A stretch of 6,908 nt of DNA from Holophagales bacterium (GTDB lineage: Bacteria; Acidobacteriota; Holophagae; Holophagales; Holophagaceae): positions 1 to 6,908 of the forward strand of contig JAIRRD010000262.1 in the NCBI GenBank assembly GCA_031256155.1, read 5' to 3'. The position numbers were made by a program, and so were the translations under genes. Below are positions 1 to 6,822 of the stretch, piece after piece (the stretch's first letter is position 1; each line of letters begins with the position of its first letter). Under the pieces are notes generated by a model. That model made no database searches and was not told the DNA's origin. It saw only the letters and a program-made list of their open reading frames with translations.

Positions 1-1
1 G

Positions 2-2518
2 GATGGACTGTATAACTTGTCATCCCTCACTGTGATAAATCCTTTGGGCGCATACTATCATTACCAGGTTTACGCCAGCGTAAACGGTGAGTGCTTCACA
101 AAGATTGCATATAAAACAAGTAACGATGTTGCCACGACAGATGGTGATAGCTACAATCTTGCCAGGCAGCCCGGGACACAGGGCATCAGTGTAATTCGCA
201 TAAACATTTCGTATGCCTCCGATGGGGTGGCAGGCAAAATTGCTGAGGCAGAGCTGTACGGCGAAAAGATATCCGATGCCATACTGCAAAAAACATTACT
301 CTCTGTGCCGAATTTCGAGGATACGCCCTGGGCTGTGGAATATAGGCGTTTCGCGTATGACAAAGCGTATGCACGCCAAAAAACTATCGCCGAGATGACC
401 AGCCTTGTGGGAAGAGTCCTTGGCGACAGATGGAAGAACGCCTTCGTATTCGATTTTAAGGACGTGATGGGCAACGGAAAAGATGCCTTTGAAATCGAAA
501 CTGTGCGCGGAAAAGTCACAATTCGAGGACGCAATGGTGTCTCTATGGCTTCCGGGTTGAACTTCTATTTGAAGAACTATGCCCATGTCAACTACAACCC
601 ATTGTTTGTCAGCAATCTGAATATGCCTGCGGTGTTGCCGCCTGTTTCAGGCAAAATCGTGCGCCGCACAAGCTATGATGTGCGTTACGCACTCAACTTC
701 TGTACTTACTCATACACAATGGCTTTTTGGGGATGGAATGATTACGAGGCATATCTGGATTGGGCGGCGATGAATGGCATAAACTTGATGCTGGACGTTG
801 TCGGACATGAAGAAATTCAGCGCCGCTTTCTCTTAAAATACAGCTACACAGAGGATGAAATTCGGGATTATATAAGCGGTCCGGCGTATTTTGCTTGGTT
901 CTATATGCAAAACATGACGGGCTTCGGCGGTCCGCTGCCGGATAACTGGTTTGTGCAGCGTGCGGAACTGGGGCGCAGGATACACGACAGGATGCAGGTA
1001 TATGGTATAAATCCGGTTTTGCAGGGCTTTTCAGGCATGGTACCAACAGATTTTCATTATAAGAATCTCAGTGCTTCTGTAATCGCACAGGGTAATTGGG
1101 TTGGTTTTACGCGCCCCAACATGCTGCGCACTTTGGAAACAGGTGCGGGTGATTGGTTTCCAAAGGTAGCGGCTGATTTTTACAAAGCCCAGAAAGATGT
1201 CTTTGGCGGCATCACCCATTACTATGCTGTTGACCCTTTTCATGAAGGCGGCAATATGGGAGGCATGGATGCTGGCGATACATACAGACGCATACAGGAT
1301 GTGATGATGAAAGCTGACGGCAGCGCTGTCTGGGTGATTCAGCAATGGCAGAAAAATATTACTGCTGCCAAGCTGGATAAATTGAATAAAGACCATGTAC
1401 TCGCGCTTGATTTATTTTCAGAAATGCGAGAGGAAAATGAACCCATGGAAGCAACAGGCACTAAATGGGTTTGGAATATGCTCCACAGCTTCGGCGGACG
1501 AATGGGTTTGTTTGGGGATTTACCCACCTTGACGCAAATGCCGACAGCTGTTGCCAAAAAAAAACACATGGTGGGTATTGGCATGACAATGGAAGCTTAT
1601 TCTAATTCTGGAATTATGTACGACCTTGTTTCAGATATGACGTGGAAAAATGAATCAATATTGTACTCAGAATACATCCGTGACTATGTAAGAAGCCGGT
1701 ACGGTGTTCTTGAGGAGAATGCTTTGGCTGGGTGGAATATACTTGCCGAAACAGCTTTTGCTAAAAAGACAAGTGTTGTACAGGGACCGCCGGAATCTGT
1801 AATAAATGCACGGCCAACTGCCGATTTTCGGGCTGCGTCAACCTGGGGTCATAGCAATTATATGTATGACAAGTCGGAGATGGAATTGGCGCTGCCACAA
1901 TTCATAAAGGCTTTTAATACTTTGGGCGGCAACCCCGCGTTCATTCACGATTTTGTGGAATTAACGGCGCAGGTATTGTCCACGGCATCGCTGGAATATT
2001 ACAGAAAAATGATAGCGGCATACAGCGATAAAAATCATGATGACTACGAGTTGTATTCTGCCAAATTCCTGAAGGCGGTTGATTTTATGGAACGAGTGCT
2101 TTCTGTCAGTCCGTATTTTGGAGTTGGCAAGTGGATTGAAGCCTCGCGCAATATGCTGCCGGACATGGATGACTGGTCAAAAGATTTGTTTGAGTTCAAT
2201 GCCCGTACGCTTATTACAACCTGGGGTGCTCAAAAAAACCCTCAACTTAAAGATTATTCCAATCGGCAGTGGTCTGGGCTTACAGAGAGCTTGTACCTGA
2301 AACGCTGGAAAAAATTTGTAGATACTTACCGTACGGCGCTGTTAAGCGGCGAGCCGCCTGTCCGTGTCAACTACTTCCTGATGGAATGGGAGTGGGCGAA
2401 CCGTAAATCGGATGAAGCTAACGGCTATCCCCTCACCAGTTCAGGTAAGGATTTGAAACGTTTGGCACAGGATGTCTATGATAACTTCTCTTTGGCAAGT
2501 ATGAACACAACTCGGTAG
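2..2518 (+). CDS. Alpha-N-acetylglucosaminidase, GH89 (NAGLU family), with N-terminal CBM32/F5-8C domain; 5' partial
   Basis: The product should hydrolyse terminal alpha-linked N-acetylglucosamine, as human NAGLU does on heparan sulfate and Clostridium perfringens GH89 does on mucin-type glycans. The frame is open to the left edge, so the true start is outside the window; residue numbers count from the TTG at 17. Residues 1-85 resemble the second half of an F5/8 type C (CBM32) domain (YYHYQVYAS, then AEAELYGE). Residues 90-195 look like the NAGLU N-terminal domain (VRGKVTIRGRNGVSMASGLN). About 215-545 is the TIM barrel (LNFCTYSYTMAFWGW, DWAAMNGINLML, GPLPDNW), and 550-825 is the helical C-terminal domain. 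By alignment from memory with human E316/E446 and C. perfringens E483/E601, the acid/base is E410 (DPFHE) and the nucleophile E526 (GMTMEAYSN). Their 116-residue spacing is close to the clostridial 118. Nothing follows the GH89 domain. A signal peptide is expected but would lie outside the window. The family call is firm; the natural substrate is inferred. Confidence 0.93.
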   Translation, partial: DGLYNLSSLTVINPLGAYYHYQVYASVNGECFTKIAYKTSNDVATTDGDSYNLARQPGTQGISVIRINISYASDGVAGKIAEAELYGEKISDAILQKTLLSVPNFEDTPWAVEYRRFAYDKAYARQKTIAEMTSLVGRVLGDRWKNAFVFDFKDVMGNGKDAFEIETVRGKVTIRGRNGVSMASGLNFYLKNYAHVNYNPLFVSNLNMPAVLPPVSGKIVRRTSYDVRYALNFCTYSYTMAFWGWNDYEAYLDWAAMNGINLMLDVVGHEEIQRRFLLKYSYTEDEIRDYISGPAYFAWFYMQNMTGFGGPLPDNWFVQRAELGRRIHDRMQVYGINPVLQGFSGMVPTDFHYKNLSASVIAQGNWVGFTRPNMLRTLETGAGDWFPKVAADFYKAQKDVFGGITHYYAVDPFHEGGNMGGMDAGDTYRRIQDVMMKADGSAVWVIQQWQKNITAAKLDKLNKDHVLALDLFSEMREENEPMEATGTKWVWNMLHSFGGRMGLFGDLPTLTQMPTAVAKKKHMVGIGMTMEAYSNSGIMYDLVSDMTWKNESILYSEYIRDYVRSRYGVLEENALAGWNILAETAFAKKTSVVQGPPESVINARPTADFRAASTWGHSNYMYDKSEMELALPQFIKAFNTLGGNPAFIHDFVELTAQVLSTASLEYYRKMIAAYSDKNHDDYELYSAKFLKAVDFMERVLSVSPYFGVGKWIEASRNMLPDMDDWSKDLFEFNARTLITTWGAQKNPQLKDYSNRQWSGLTESLYLKRWKKFVDTYRTALLSGEPPVRVNYFLMEWEWANRKSDEANGYPLTSSGKDLKRLAQDVYDNFSLASMNTTR

Positions 2519-2649
2519 AGGTAATTGCAAGTGGCTCGGTATAAATAATTTTTTATAAAACCGCTCTTCCAAATTGCGCATAATAATTGTGTGCTTGTTT
2601 GTGTACCACGTCTTTTTTGCTTGCACACTCCCTTTCCAACCCTCTCATT
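2519..2649 (+). other. Intergenic gap between glycosidase and metalloprotease; AT-rich, no clear terminator or promoter
   Basis: This gap separates two co-directional genes. The stretch around 2540-2560 is very A/T-rich, with two TATAAA-like hexamers at 2540 and 2554, and 2579-2584 reads CATAAT. None has a convincing -35 box at 16-18 bases. An imperfect inverted repeat (CGGT...ACCG with ATAAA/TTTAT inside) spans about 2537-2563, but it is A/T-rich and too weak to call a terminator. A promoter for the metalloprotease is plausible here but is not demonstrated, so I cannot say whether the two genes are co-transcribed. Confidence 0.35.
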
Positions 2650-2654
2650 AGGAG
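2650..2654 (+). promoter_or_regulatory. Ribosome binding site AGGAG that fixes the metalloprotease start
   Basis: AGGAG lies 8 bases before the ATG at 2663 but only 2 bases before the in-frame ATG at 2657, which is too close. It lies well downstream of the GTG at 2591. The spacing, together with the signal peptide that begins at MSKKT, selects 2663 as the start. Confidence 0.75.
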
Positions 2655-2662
2655 CCATGCGA

Positions 2663-5251
2663 ATGTCTAAAAAGACACTGCCCGCCCTGACTTTACTTCT
2701 TACTCTGGGAATAATTCCCTTGGCTGCCCAGGCCCCCACACCTCCAAATCCTGCGGCCGCTCAGGATCAGGCCGCTCTGAAAGAGTTTGCGGAAGTAATC
2801 AAAGAGGCAAAAGAAACAACAGGTTTTTTCCCTGTTTTTCAAAAAGATGACAAGGTATGGATTGAAATTAGTGAGTCGCAGTTGAATCAGCCATTTCTGA
2901 TGACCTGGAATTTGGCCAAAGGCATCGGCGAAGCGGGCCTGTACAGCGGTATGATGGGCGACAGTCAACTGGTTGCGTTCAGAAGGGTTGGAAACACAAT
3001 GCGCCTGATGGCCCTGAACCCTGCTTACCAAGCGGAAAACAACAAAGCTCTAAAGAAAACACTTGAGAATAGCTTTTCTGAAAGTATGCTCAACTCCGCT
3101 CCGGTTCTCTCTAAGCCACACCCAGCACGCAAGAGTGTGCTGATTGACGCATCGGCCTTATTGTTTAAAGACTATTCTGGTTTCGCTTCAGACCTCAGCA
3201 GGATGTACAGGCAGGGGTACACTTTTGACAGAGCCAACACCACGTTTGAAAAAATAAGTGTGACAGATGGGCAGTCATCTTTTATTGTCAGCAATCATTT
3301 TTCCCTGGCGAGCGTGGCATACCCAGGTCCCGGCACCCCTCCCGGAATGTCGCCTTCAACACCGAATAACGTGCCAGACCCAAGGAGTTTCTTCCTCGGC
3401 GTGATATACAACTTCCTCAAACTACCAGAAACACCAATGGCTCCGCGCCTGGCGGATGACCGGATTGGCTTTTTCGTCAGCACGCAATGGGATTTTACAA
3501 AAGAGGACATTGATCTCCGCAAACGCTTTATCAACAGGTGGCGCTTGGAGAAAAAAGACCCATCGCAGGCTGTTAGCGAACCTAAAGAACAAATCGTATA
3601 TTGGATAGATAAGGGAGTACCTGAAAAATACAGAAACACCATAGCCGATGGCATCCTGGAATGGAATAAGGCTTTTGAAAAAGCTGGTTTCAAAGATGCC
3701 ATCCGAGTTGAATTCCAGCCCGACGATGCCGAGTGGGACACATTAGATGCCCGCCATGCGTCCGTCCGCTGGCTGGTAGGGACAGACGTTGGATTTGCCA
3801 TCGGACCCAGCCATGTTGATCCGCGCACAGGGGAAATTCTGGATGCCGACATTGGGATAGGCGAATTTTGGGTGAGAAACTATCCTAGGGAATTTCGCGA
3901 AGACCTGCCGCCCAAATCAGGCGTATCGCACATGAGCACTGGAAGATCCGGTATAGTCACCATGTCTGAATTGCAAGAAATGCCATTTGCGATGGACTTA
4001 CTTGATGCCAGAGGCGAACTTGACCCGCTTTCACCAGAAGGTGAAGAATTTGTCAAAGAAAGCCTGCGGGAGCTGATTACCCATGAAGTCGGCCATACTT
4101 TGGGTTTGAGGCACAACTTCAAAGCCTCAACGGCTTACACGGAAGCCCAGCTCCAGGATCCTGAATTCACAAAGAAAAATGGCCTAACCAATTCTGTGAT
4201 GGATTATGTGCCGGTAAATCTTCCTCTGGAAGGGCAAAAGCGGGGACAGTTGATGTCGGGCGCTCTTGGCCCGTGGGACTACTGGGTGATCGAATATGGC
4301 TATAAGCAATTTGACGCCGCCGGTGAAGCTGACGAACTAACGAAAATCGCAAGCCGCAGTGATGAGCCGCTGTTGATCTATGGCACTGACGAAGATAGCT
4401 TCTTCGGCTTAGATCCTGATGTAAACACATACGACTTGGGCGCTGACACACTGGCATTTGCCACAAAGCGGATACAGCTATCGGCTGAACTCATAAAGCG
4501 GCTCCAAAACCGCACCTTTAAGCCTGGAGAGCCATATCACGTACTGAGGCGCCAGACGAGACGAGCGCTTGGTCAGACTGCTCAGTCTGTCTCAATTGCT
4601 TCCAAGTATATAGGCGGCGTTTCATACAACCGCGACCACGCTGGTACCAGCCGTACCAACATGGTTCCAATCTCTGCCGACCGCCAAAGAGAAGCTCTGA
4701 AATTGCTTGAAAAACAGATATTCAGCATGGACGCATTTACGTTCACACCTAAATTTCTGTCCCGCATGACAAGCGACCGCACCAGCTTTGAGGACTTGTC
4801 CTGGCCTACATATAACCCGAACCAAATCATGCTGGCCATCCAACAAATGGCGCTTGGAAGTATGTTGAGTACAGGTGTCGCTCAAAATATCCTGGAAGCG
4901 GCAGAAAAACAGCCAAACGCGAAGCAGATTTTTAAACTGTTCGAACTGTATGACACCCTCCAATCCGCAATTTGGGCAGAGCTGAAGGGGACTAAGGAGC
5001 CGACCATGATGAGGCGTAGCCTGCAGCGCGAACATCTCCGCGGCATGATTTCCATATTACTGAAAGCTACACCGAATATGCCTGACGATGCCAGAAGCTT
5101 AGTCCGTGAAAACTTGCGCCAGCTTCAGACTCAACTGCGGAATACCCTGTCTGCCCGCACCTTATCCAGGGAGACTAAGGCGCATTTTAACGAGTGCGCC
5201 GCTCTCATTGACGACAGTTTCAAGGCGAGTTTGCAGAGGTCCACTTTTTAG
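2663..5251 (+). CDS. Secreted zinc-dependent metalloprotease, DUF5117/DUF5118 family (metzincin-like)
   Basis: This is an 862-residue protein, a usual length for the family. Residues 1-24 form a classical signal peptide: KK, a hydrophobic LTLLLTLGIIPL run and an AQA cleavage site. A Pro/Ala linker follows. Residues 40-90 match the DUF5118 region (GFFPVFQKDDKVWIEI), and about 90-285 match DUF5117 (GIGEAGLYSG, VLIDASALLFKD). The catalytic part (DUF4953-type, roughly 350-700) begins around RHASVRWL and DPRTGEI at 386-392. It carries the zinc motif HEVGHTLGLRH, with ligands H474, H478 and H484 and general base E475. SVMDY follows, and its M513 is the likely Met-turn. The mature protein should be exported to the periplasm or outside the cell; no lipobox Cys is seen. 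Its substrate is unknown; members are annotated only as zinc-dependent metalloproteases. The neighbouring GH89 gene hints at glycoprotein breakdown, which is inference. The start was chosen by the AGGAG spacing; an upstream GTG at 2591 would bury the signal peptide. Confidence 0.92.
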   Translation: MSKKTLPALTLLLTLGIIPLAAQAPTPPNPAAAQDQAALKEFAEVIKEAKETTGFFPVFQKDDKVWIEISESQLNQPFLMTWNLAKGIGEAGLYSGMMGDSQLVAFRRVGNTMRLMALNPAYQAENNKALKKTLENSFSESMLNSAPVLSKPHPARKSVLIDASALLFKDYSGFASDLSRMYRQGYTFDRANTTFEKISVTDGQSSFIVSNHFSLASVAYPGPGTPPGMSPSTPNNVPDPRSFFLGVIYNFLKLPETPMAPRLADDRIGFFVSTQWDFTKEDIDLRKRFINRWRLEKKDPSQAVSEPKEQIVYWIDKGVPEKYRNTIADGILEWNKAFEKAGFKDAIRVEFQPDDAEWDTLDARHASVRWLVGTDVGFAIGPSHVDPRTGEILDADIGIGEFWVRNYPREFREDLPPKSGVSHMSTGRSGIVTMSELQEMPFAMDLLDARGELDPLSPEGEEFVKESLRELITHEVGHTLGLRHNFKASTAYTEAQLQDPEFTKKNGLTNSVMDYVPVNLPLEGQKRGQLMSGALGPWDYWVIEYGYKQFDAAGEADELTKIASRSDEPLLIYGTDEDSFFGLDPDVNTYDLGADTLAFATKRIQLSAELIKRLQNRTFKPGEPYHVLRRQTRRALGQTAQSVSIASKYIGGVSYNRDHAGTSRTNMVPISADRQREALKLLEKQIFSMDAFTFTPKFLSRMTSDRTSFEDLSWPTYNPNQIMLAIQQMALGSMLSTGVAQNILEAAEKQPNAKQIFKLFELYDTLQSAIWAELKGTKEPTMMRRSLQREHLRGMISILLKATPNMPDDARSLVRENLRQLQTQLRNTLSARTLSRETKAHFNECAALIDDSFKASLQRSTF

Positions 5252-5256
5252 CAACG

Positions 5257-5297
5257 CTTCCATCTCAAAATCGCGTCCCGCGATTTTGAGATGGAAG
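5257..5297. repeat. Perfect 19-bp inverted repeat (hairpin) just after the metalloprotease stop
   Basis: The arms 5257-5275 and 5279-5297 are exactly complementary over 19 bases with a 3-base loop (TCC), starting 5 bases after the TAG. It could end or protect the metalloprotease mRNA. No T-run follows on either strand, so it is not a standard intrinsic terminator. Loop-side bases GTCCCG (5275-5280) are also complementary to CGGGAC at 5302-5307, giving a possible alternative pairing or pseudoknot. Confidence 0.8.
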
Positions 5298-5352
5298 GTT
5301 TCGGGACAGTCTTCAATTATTGTAAATGATTCCCACATAGCCATTTTCGCTT

Positions 5353-5380
5353 GTATTGCTCGCTGTTAAGCGAGCAATAC
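5353..5380. repeat. Hairpin 1 of the element: 12-bp perfect stem, GTTA loop
   Basis: GTATTGCTCGCT (5353-5364) pairs perfectly with AGCGAGCAATAC (5369-5380) around a 4-base loop. It abuts the inner end of the outer stem at 5352. No T-run follows on either strand, so simple termination is not supported. Confidence 0.75.
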
Positions 5381-5410
5381 GCTGTATAACGGTTCCACAA
5401 TTGATTGTCC

Positions 5411-5439
5411 TTTATAGCGGTTTAACTTATTGTAGTCAA
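5411..5439 (-). promoter_or_regulatory. Candidate sigma70-like promoter inside hairpin 2, minus strand
   Basis: Read on the minus strand, TTGACT (5434-5439) and TATAAA (5411-5416) are separated by exactly 17 bases, each differing from consensus by one base. Transcription would start near 5404 and run through hairpin 1 toward the 3' end of the metalloprotease gene, antisense to it. The pattern comes largely from the palindrome sequence, so chance is possible. Confidence 0.35.
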
Positions 5440-5447
5440 ACCGCTAT
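5414..5447. repeat. Hairpin 2: copy A of a dispersed palindrome (10-bp stem, 14-base loop)
   Basis: ATAGCGGTTT (5414-5423) pairs perfectly with AAACCGCTAT (5438-5447). A closely related copy in the same orientation lies at about 6798-6830 behind the 5S rRNA gene. The two agree at 30 of 33 aligned positions with one 2-base gap, and they share the loop bases AACTTATTG...GTC. An A-T pair in this copy is G-C in the other, a compensatory change. Confidence 0.75.
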
Positions 5448-5473
5448 GCCGGGATTCGCCTGCGAATCACGGC
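5448..5473. repeat. Hairpin 3: GCCG-GATTCG stem, directly abutting hairpin 2
   Basis: GCCG (5448-5451) pairs with CGGC (5470-5473) and GATTCG (5453-5458) with CGAATC (5463-5468). There is one G/A mismatch between the two stem parts and a CCTG loop. It starts on the base after hairpin 2 ends. Confidence 0.65.
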
Positions 5474-5476
5474 CGC

Positions 5477-5520
5477 TCATAGCCCATAGGCGAGCTTGGC
5501 TCGCCGTAAATGGACTATGA
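5477..5520. repeat. Hairpin 4: long imperfect stem with GGCGAGC/GCTCGCC tip
   Basis: TCATAG (5477-5482) pairs with CTATGA (5515-5520), CCA (5484-5486) with TGG (5511-5513), and GGCGAGC (5489-5495) with GCTCGCC (5499-5505) around a TTG loop. An asymmetric internal bulge (TA against GTAAA) sits in the middle. The last base touches the right arm of the outer stem. Confidence 0.65.
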
Positions 5521-5561
5521 AAGCGAAAATTGCTATATGTACGCAGTTTATGGAATCATTG

Positions 5562-6731
5562 CTAATTTTTATTCGATAGAAACTGCTTGATTACCAGCGC
5601 ATAACTACCGTACCCAAGGCCAAAAATCAGGAGGGTTGACTTCAAACCTATCCAGTCAACTCCAATTCCGCCCAGCATCGGGCCGACCATCATTCCCAGT
5701 GAGTAAGCCAAATTGAGCATCCCGAATGCGGATGAATATCCTCCTCCACCTATCCCCATATCGTCAACCGCAGAGGCTACTGCGGGATTGACAGGACTTG
5801 CCATAAGCGTTGTCACCAAACCAAGACCAATCATGAGCGCAAATGTGGGCATCCGGTTATACGTAAAAGCGAGAGGCGGAATCAGAACCATTGTAAGGAG
5901 CAGTCCGACAATGACCATCTTTTTCCGGCTGAATTTATCTGCCATCGCGCCAGCCAAAGGCGATGTCAGTGTGTGTGCCAGTGCCGCAAAAGCGAAACAC
6001 AAGCCGATGAGGCTTTCAGACCAGCCCCTTGAGTCGAAATTTATAGGCAGAGCTGATTCCAAGATAGCCCATAACATAGACATCATGCCTAAAACGCTGG
6101 CGTAAAGACATATATTTCTGTTTTTAAGCAATCGTTTCATTGAAATTAATTCCACAACTTCTTTTGGTTTGTCCTGCAAAAGCCAGACTCTGAGAATGGC
6201 ATCAGCAAGCGCCAGACATCCGGCAACAAGGAATGGGGCACGGACACCCCAGTGTTCCGATAAGTACCCAGAAAATGGCGGTCCTAGCAGAACTCCTAAA
6301 TTCGCAAAGGCAAAACAAGTACTCATTGCTTTGCCGCGGTGTTTCGCGGGCCAGTGATCGGCCACAAGAGCCATACCGCTGGTCCAAGTTGCGGTAGCCG
6401 AAAGACCCTGGAGTATCCTTGCAAAAATTAACAGAAAAAATGAATTGCCAAAAGCGAACAAAAAGGTAGAACCCCAAAGCCCAATTAATCCCCATAGCAT
6501 CATGCTGCGCCGGCCTGTTATATCACCCAATTTACTTATTGGAAGTGTTCCAATTACCATACTTGCGGCATAACATCCAAACAATATGCCTAAATCAGTT
6601 TGAGTCAAATTAAACGTACGTTGATAATGGGGTAATAGGGGAACTAATACATAGTACAAAATAGTATCGGTAAAAAAAGCGGCTGAAACTACTATAAGTG
6701 CTGATATTGATGGTGATGGACGAAGCTTCAA
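5562..6731 (-). CDS. MFS transporter, DHA1 / SLC18-like (drug or amine:H+ antiporter type)
   Basis: This is a complete 389-residue inner-membrane protein with hydrophobic segments consistent with 12 TM helices in two halves, the usual length for the group. TM1 carries D22 in TDTILYYVLVPLLP, like the conserved Asp in TM1 of vesicular monoamine transporters. Motif A lies at 66-77 (SKLGDITGRRSM), RILQGL at 104-109, and the antiporter motif C at 146-157 (GVLLGPPFSGYL). The loop after TM6 is basic. TM7 has E225 in AILESALPI, matching the VMAT pattern. A second motif A-like loop is GAMADKFSRKKM (261-272), and GPMLGG lies near 350-355. These features point to proton-coupled export of small organic compounds; the substrate cannot be read from sequence. 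The start is TTG, preceded by GAAAGGA at 5 bases; the next Met is residue 57, too late. The gene lies about 110 bases downstream of the 5S rRNA gene, on the same strand, and converges on the metalloprotease gene. Confidence 0.9.
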   Translation of the reverse strand: MKLRPSPSISALIVVSAAFFTDTILYYVLVPLLPHYQRTFNLTQTDLGILFGCYAASMVIGTLPISKLGDITGRRSMMLWGLIGLWGSTFLFAFGNSFFLLIFARILQGLSATATWTSGMALVADHWPAKHRGKAMSTCFAFANLGVLLGPPFSGYLSEHWGVRAPFLVAGCLALADAILRVWLLQDKPKEVVELISMKRLLKNRNICLYASVLGMMSMLWAILESALPINFDSRGWSESLIGLCFAFAALAHTLTSPLAGAMADKFSRKKMVIVGLLLTMVLIPPLAFTYNRMPTFALMIGLGLVTTLMASPVNPAVASAVDDMGIGGGGYSSAFGMLNLAYSLGMMVGPMLGGIGVDWIGLKSTLLIFGLGYGSYALVIKQFLSNKN

Positions 6732-6736
6732 TGGAA

Positions 6737-6743
6737 TCCTTTC
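6737..6743 (-). promoter_or_regulatory. Ribosome binding site GAAAGGA for the TTG start of the transporter
   Basis: On the minus strand GAAAGGA is followed by TTCCA and then TTG, a 5-base spacing. No in-frame ATG or GTG exists nearby that would keep TM1 intact, so this site supports the unusual TTG start at 6731. Confidence 0.65.
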
Positions 6744-6749
6744 TTTTTG

Positions 6750-6792
6750 TACAAAACAAAGCCCCCGGAAGGGGGGTGTAGTTCCGGGGGCT
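6750..6792 (-). terminator. Intrinsic terminator of the rRNA operon
   Basis: AGCCCCCGGAA and TTCCGGGGGCT (6760-6770 and 6782-6792) form a perfect 11-bp GC-rich stem with an 11-base loop. On the minus strand it is followed by TTGTTTTGT, a U-rich tail, so it is oriented to stop transcripts leaving the 5S gene. It ends less than 30 bases before the transporter start codon. Confidence 0.85.
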
Positions 6793-6793
6793 A

Positions 6794-6822
6794 AGCATAT
6801 GGCGGTTCAACTTATTGGTCAA
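6794..6822 (-). promoter_or_regulatory. Candidate promoter overlapping palindrome copy B, possibly for the transporter
   Basis: On the minus strand TTGACC (6817-6822) and TATGCT (6794-6799) are 17 bases apart. The first differs from consensus by one base and the second by two. Initiation would fall around 6785-6788, inside the 5' arm of the rRNA terminator. This is the only promoter-like pattern I see between the 5S gene and the transporter. It is tentative. Confidence 0.35.

Larger units (their letters stand above)
5325..5560. repeat. MITE-like or structured-RNA element: nested outer inverted repeats enclosing four hairpins
   Basis: The outermost arms AATGATTCC (5325-5333) and GGAATCATT (5552-5560) are perfect complements. 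A second pair lies inside them: 5337-5352 against 5521-5536, which is 15 of 16 paired with the only mismatch at 5342/5531. The inner end of this stem touches the first internal hairpin (5353) and the last one (5520) with no unpaired base. Two further hairpins lie between them. The whole can be drawn as a closed multi-branch junction of about 236 bases. It begins one base from the transporter stop codon. It could be a non-autonomous mobile element, a structured RNA or a bidirectional 3' end for two convergent genes. No transposase gene and no convincing target-site duplication are visible. The pairing is seen directly; the function is unknown. Confidence 0.6.

Noticed and set aside
1421..1423. 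E469 in LDLFSE as a GH89 catalytic residue
   Set aside because: It lies in a conserved block, but its distance from E410 is wrong. E526 in GMTMEAYSN matches the spacing of known GH89 catalytic pairs.
2537..2566. Possible third copy of the dispersed palindrome in the gap before the metalloprotease
   Set aside because: Only AGCGGTTT (minus strand) and a CCG match. The second arm is imperfect and the loop motif AACTTATTG is absent.
2589..2628. Inverted repeat GTGTGC...GCACAC before the metalloprotease
   Set aside because: It is only 6 bp with a 28-base loop, which is expected by chance in this low-complexity stretch.
2591..2662. Upstream GTG (2591) and ATG (2657) as starts for the metalloprotease
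   Set aside because: The extra residues would precede the signal peptide. AGGAG at 2650-2654 has correct spacing only for the ATG at 2663.
5353..5380. Integron attC-like site (GTTAAGC fits GTTRRRY)
   Set aside because: The match sits in a hairpin loop and is not paired with a correctly placed RYYYAAC box. No integrase or cassette structure is visible.
5252..5561. CRISPR array or tRNA gene in the hairpin-rich gap
   Set aside because: The repeats are different palindromes without regular direct-repeat spacing. No T-loop GGTTCRA context or acceptor stem of tRNA size was found.
5713..6105. 130-codon plus-strand frame opposite the transporter, and other long frames opposite the three genes
   Set aside because: They overlap genes with strong family signatures, show no recognisable domains and lack supporting ribosome binding sites.
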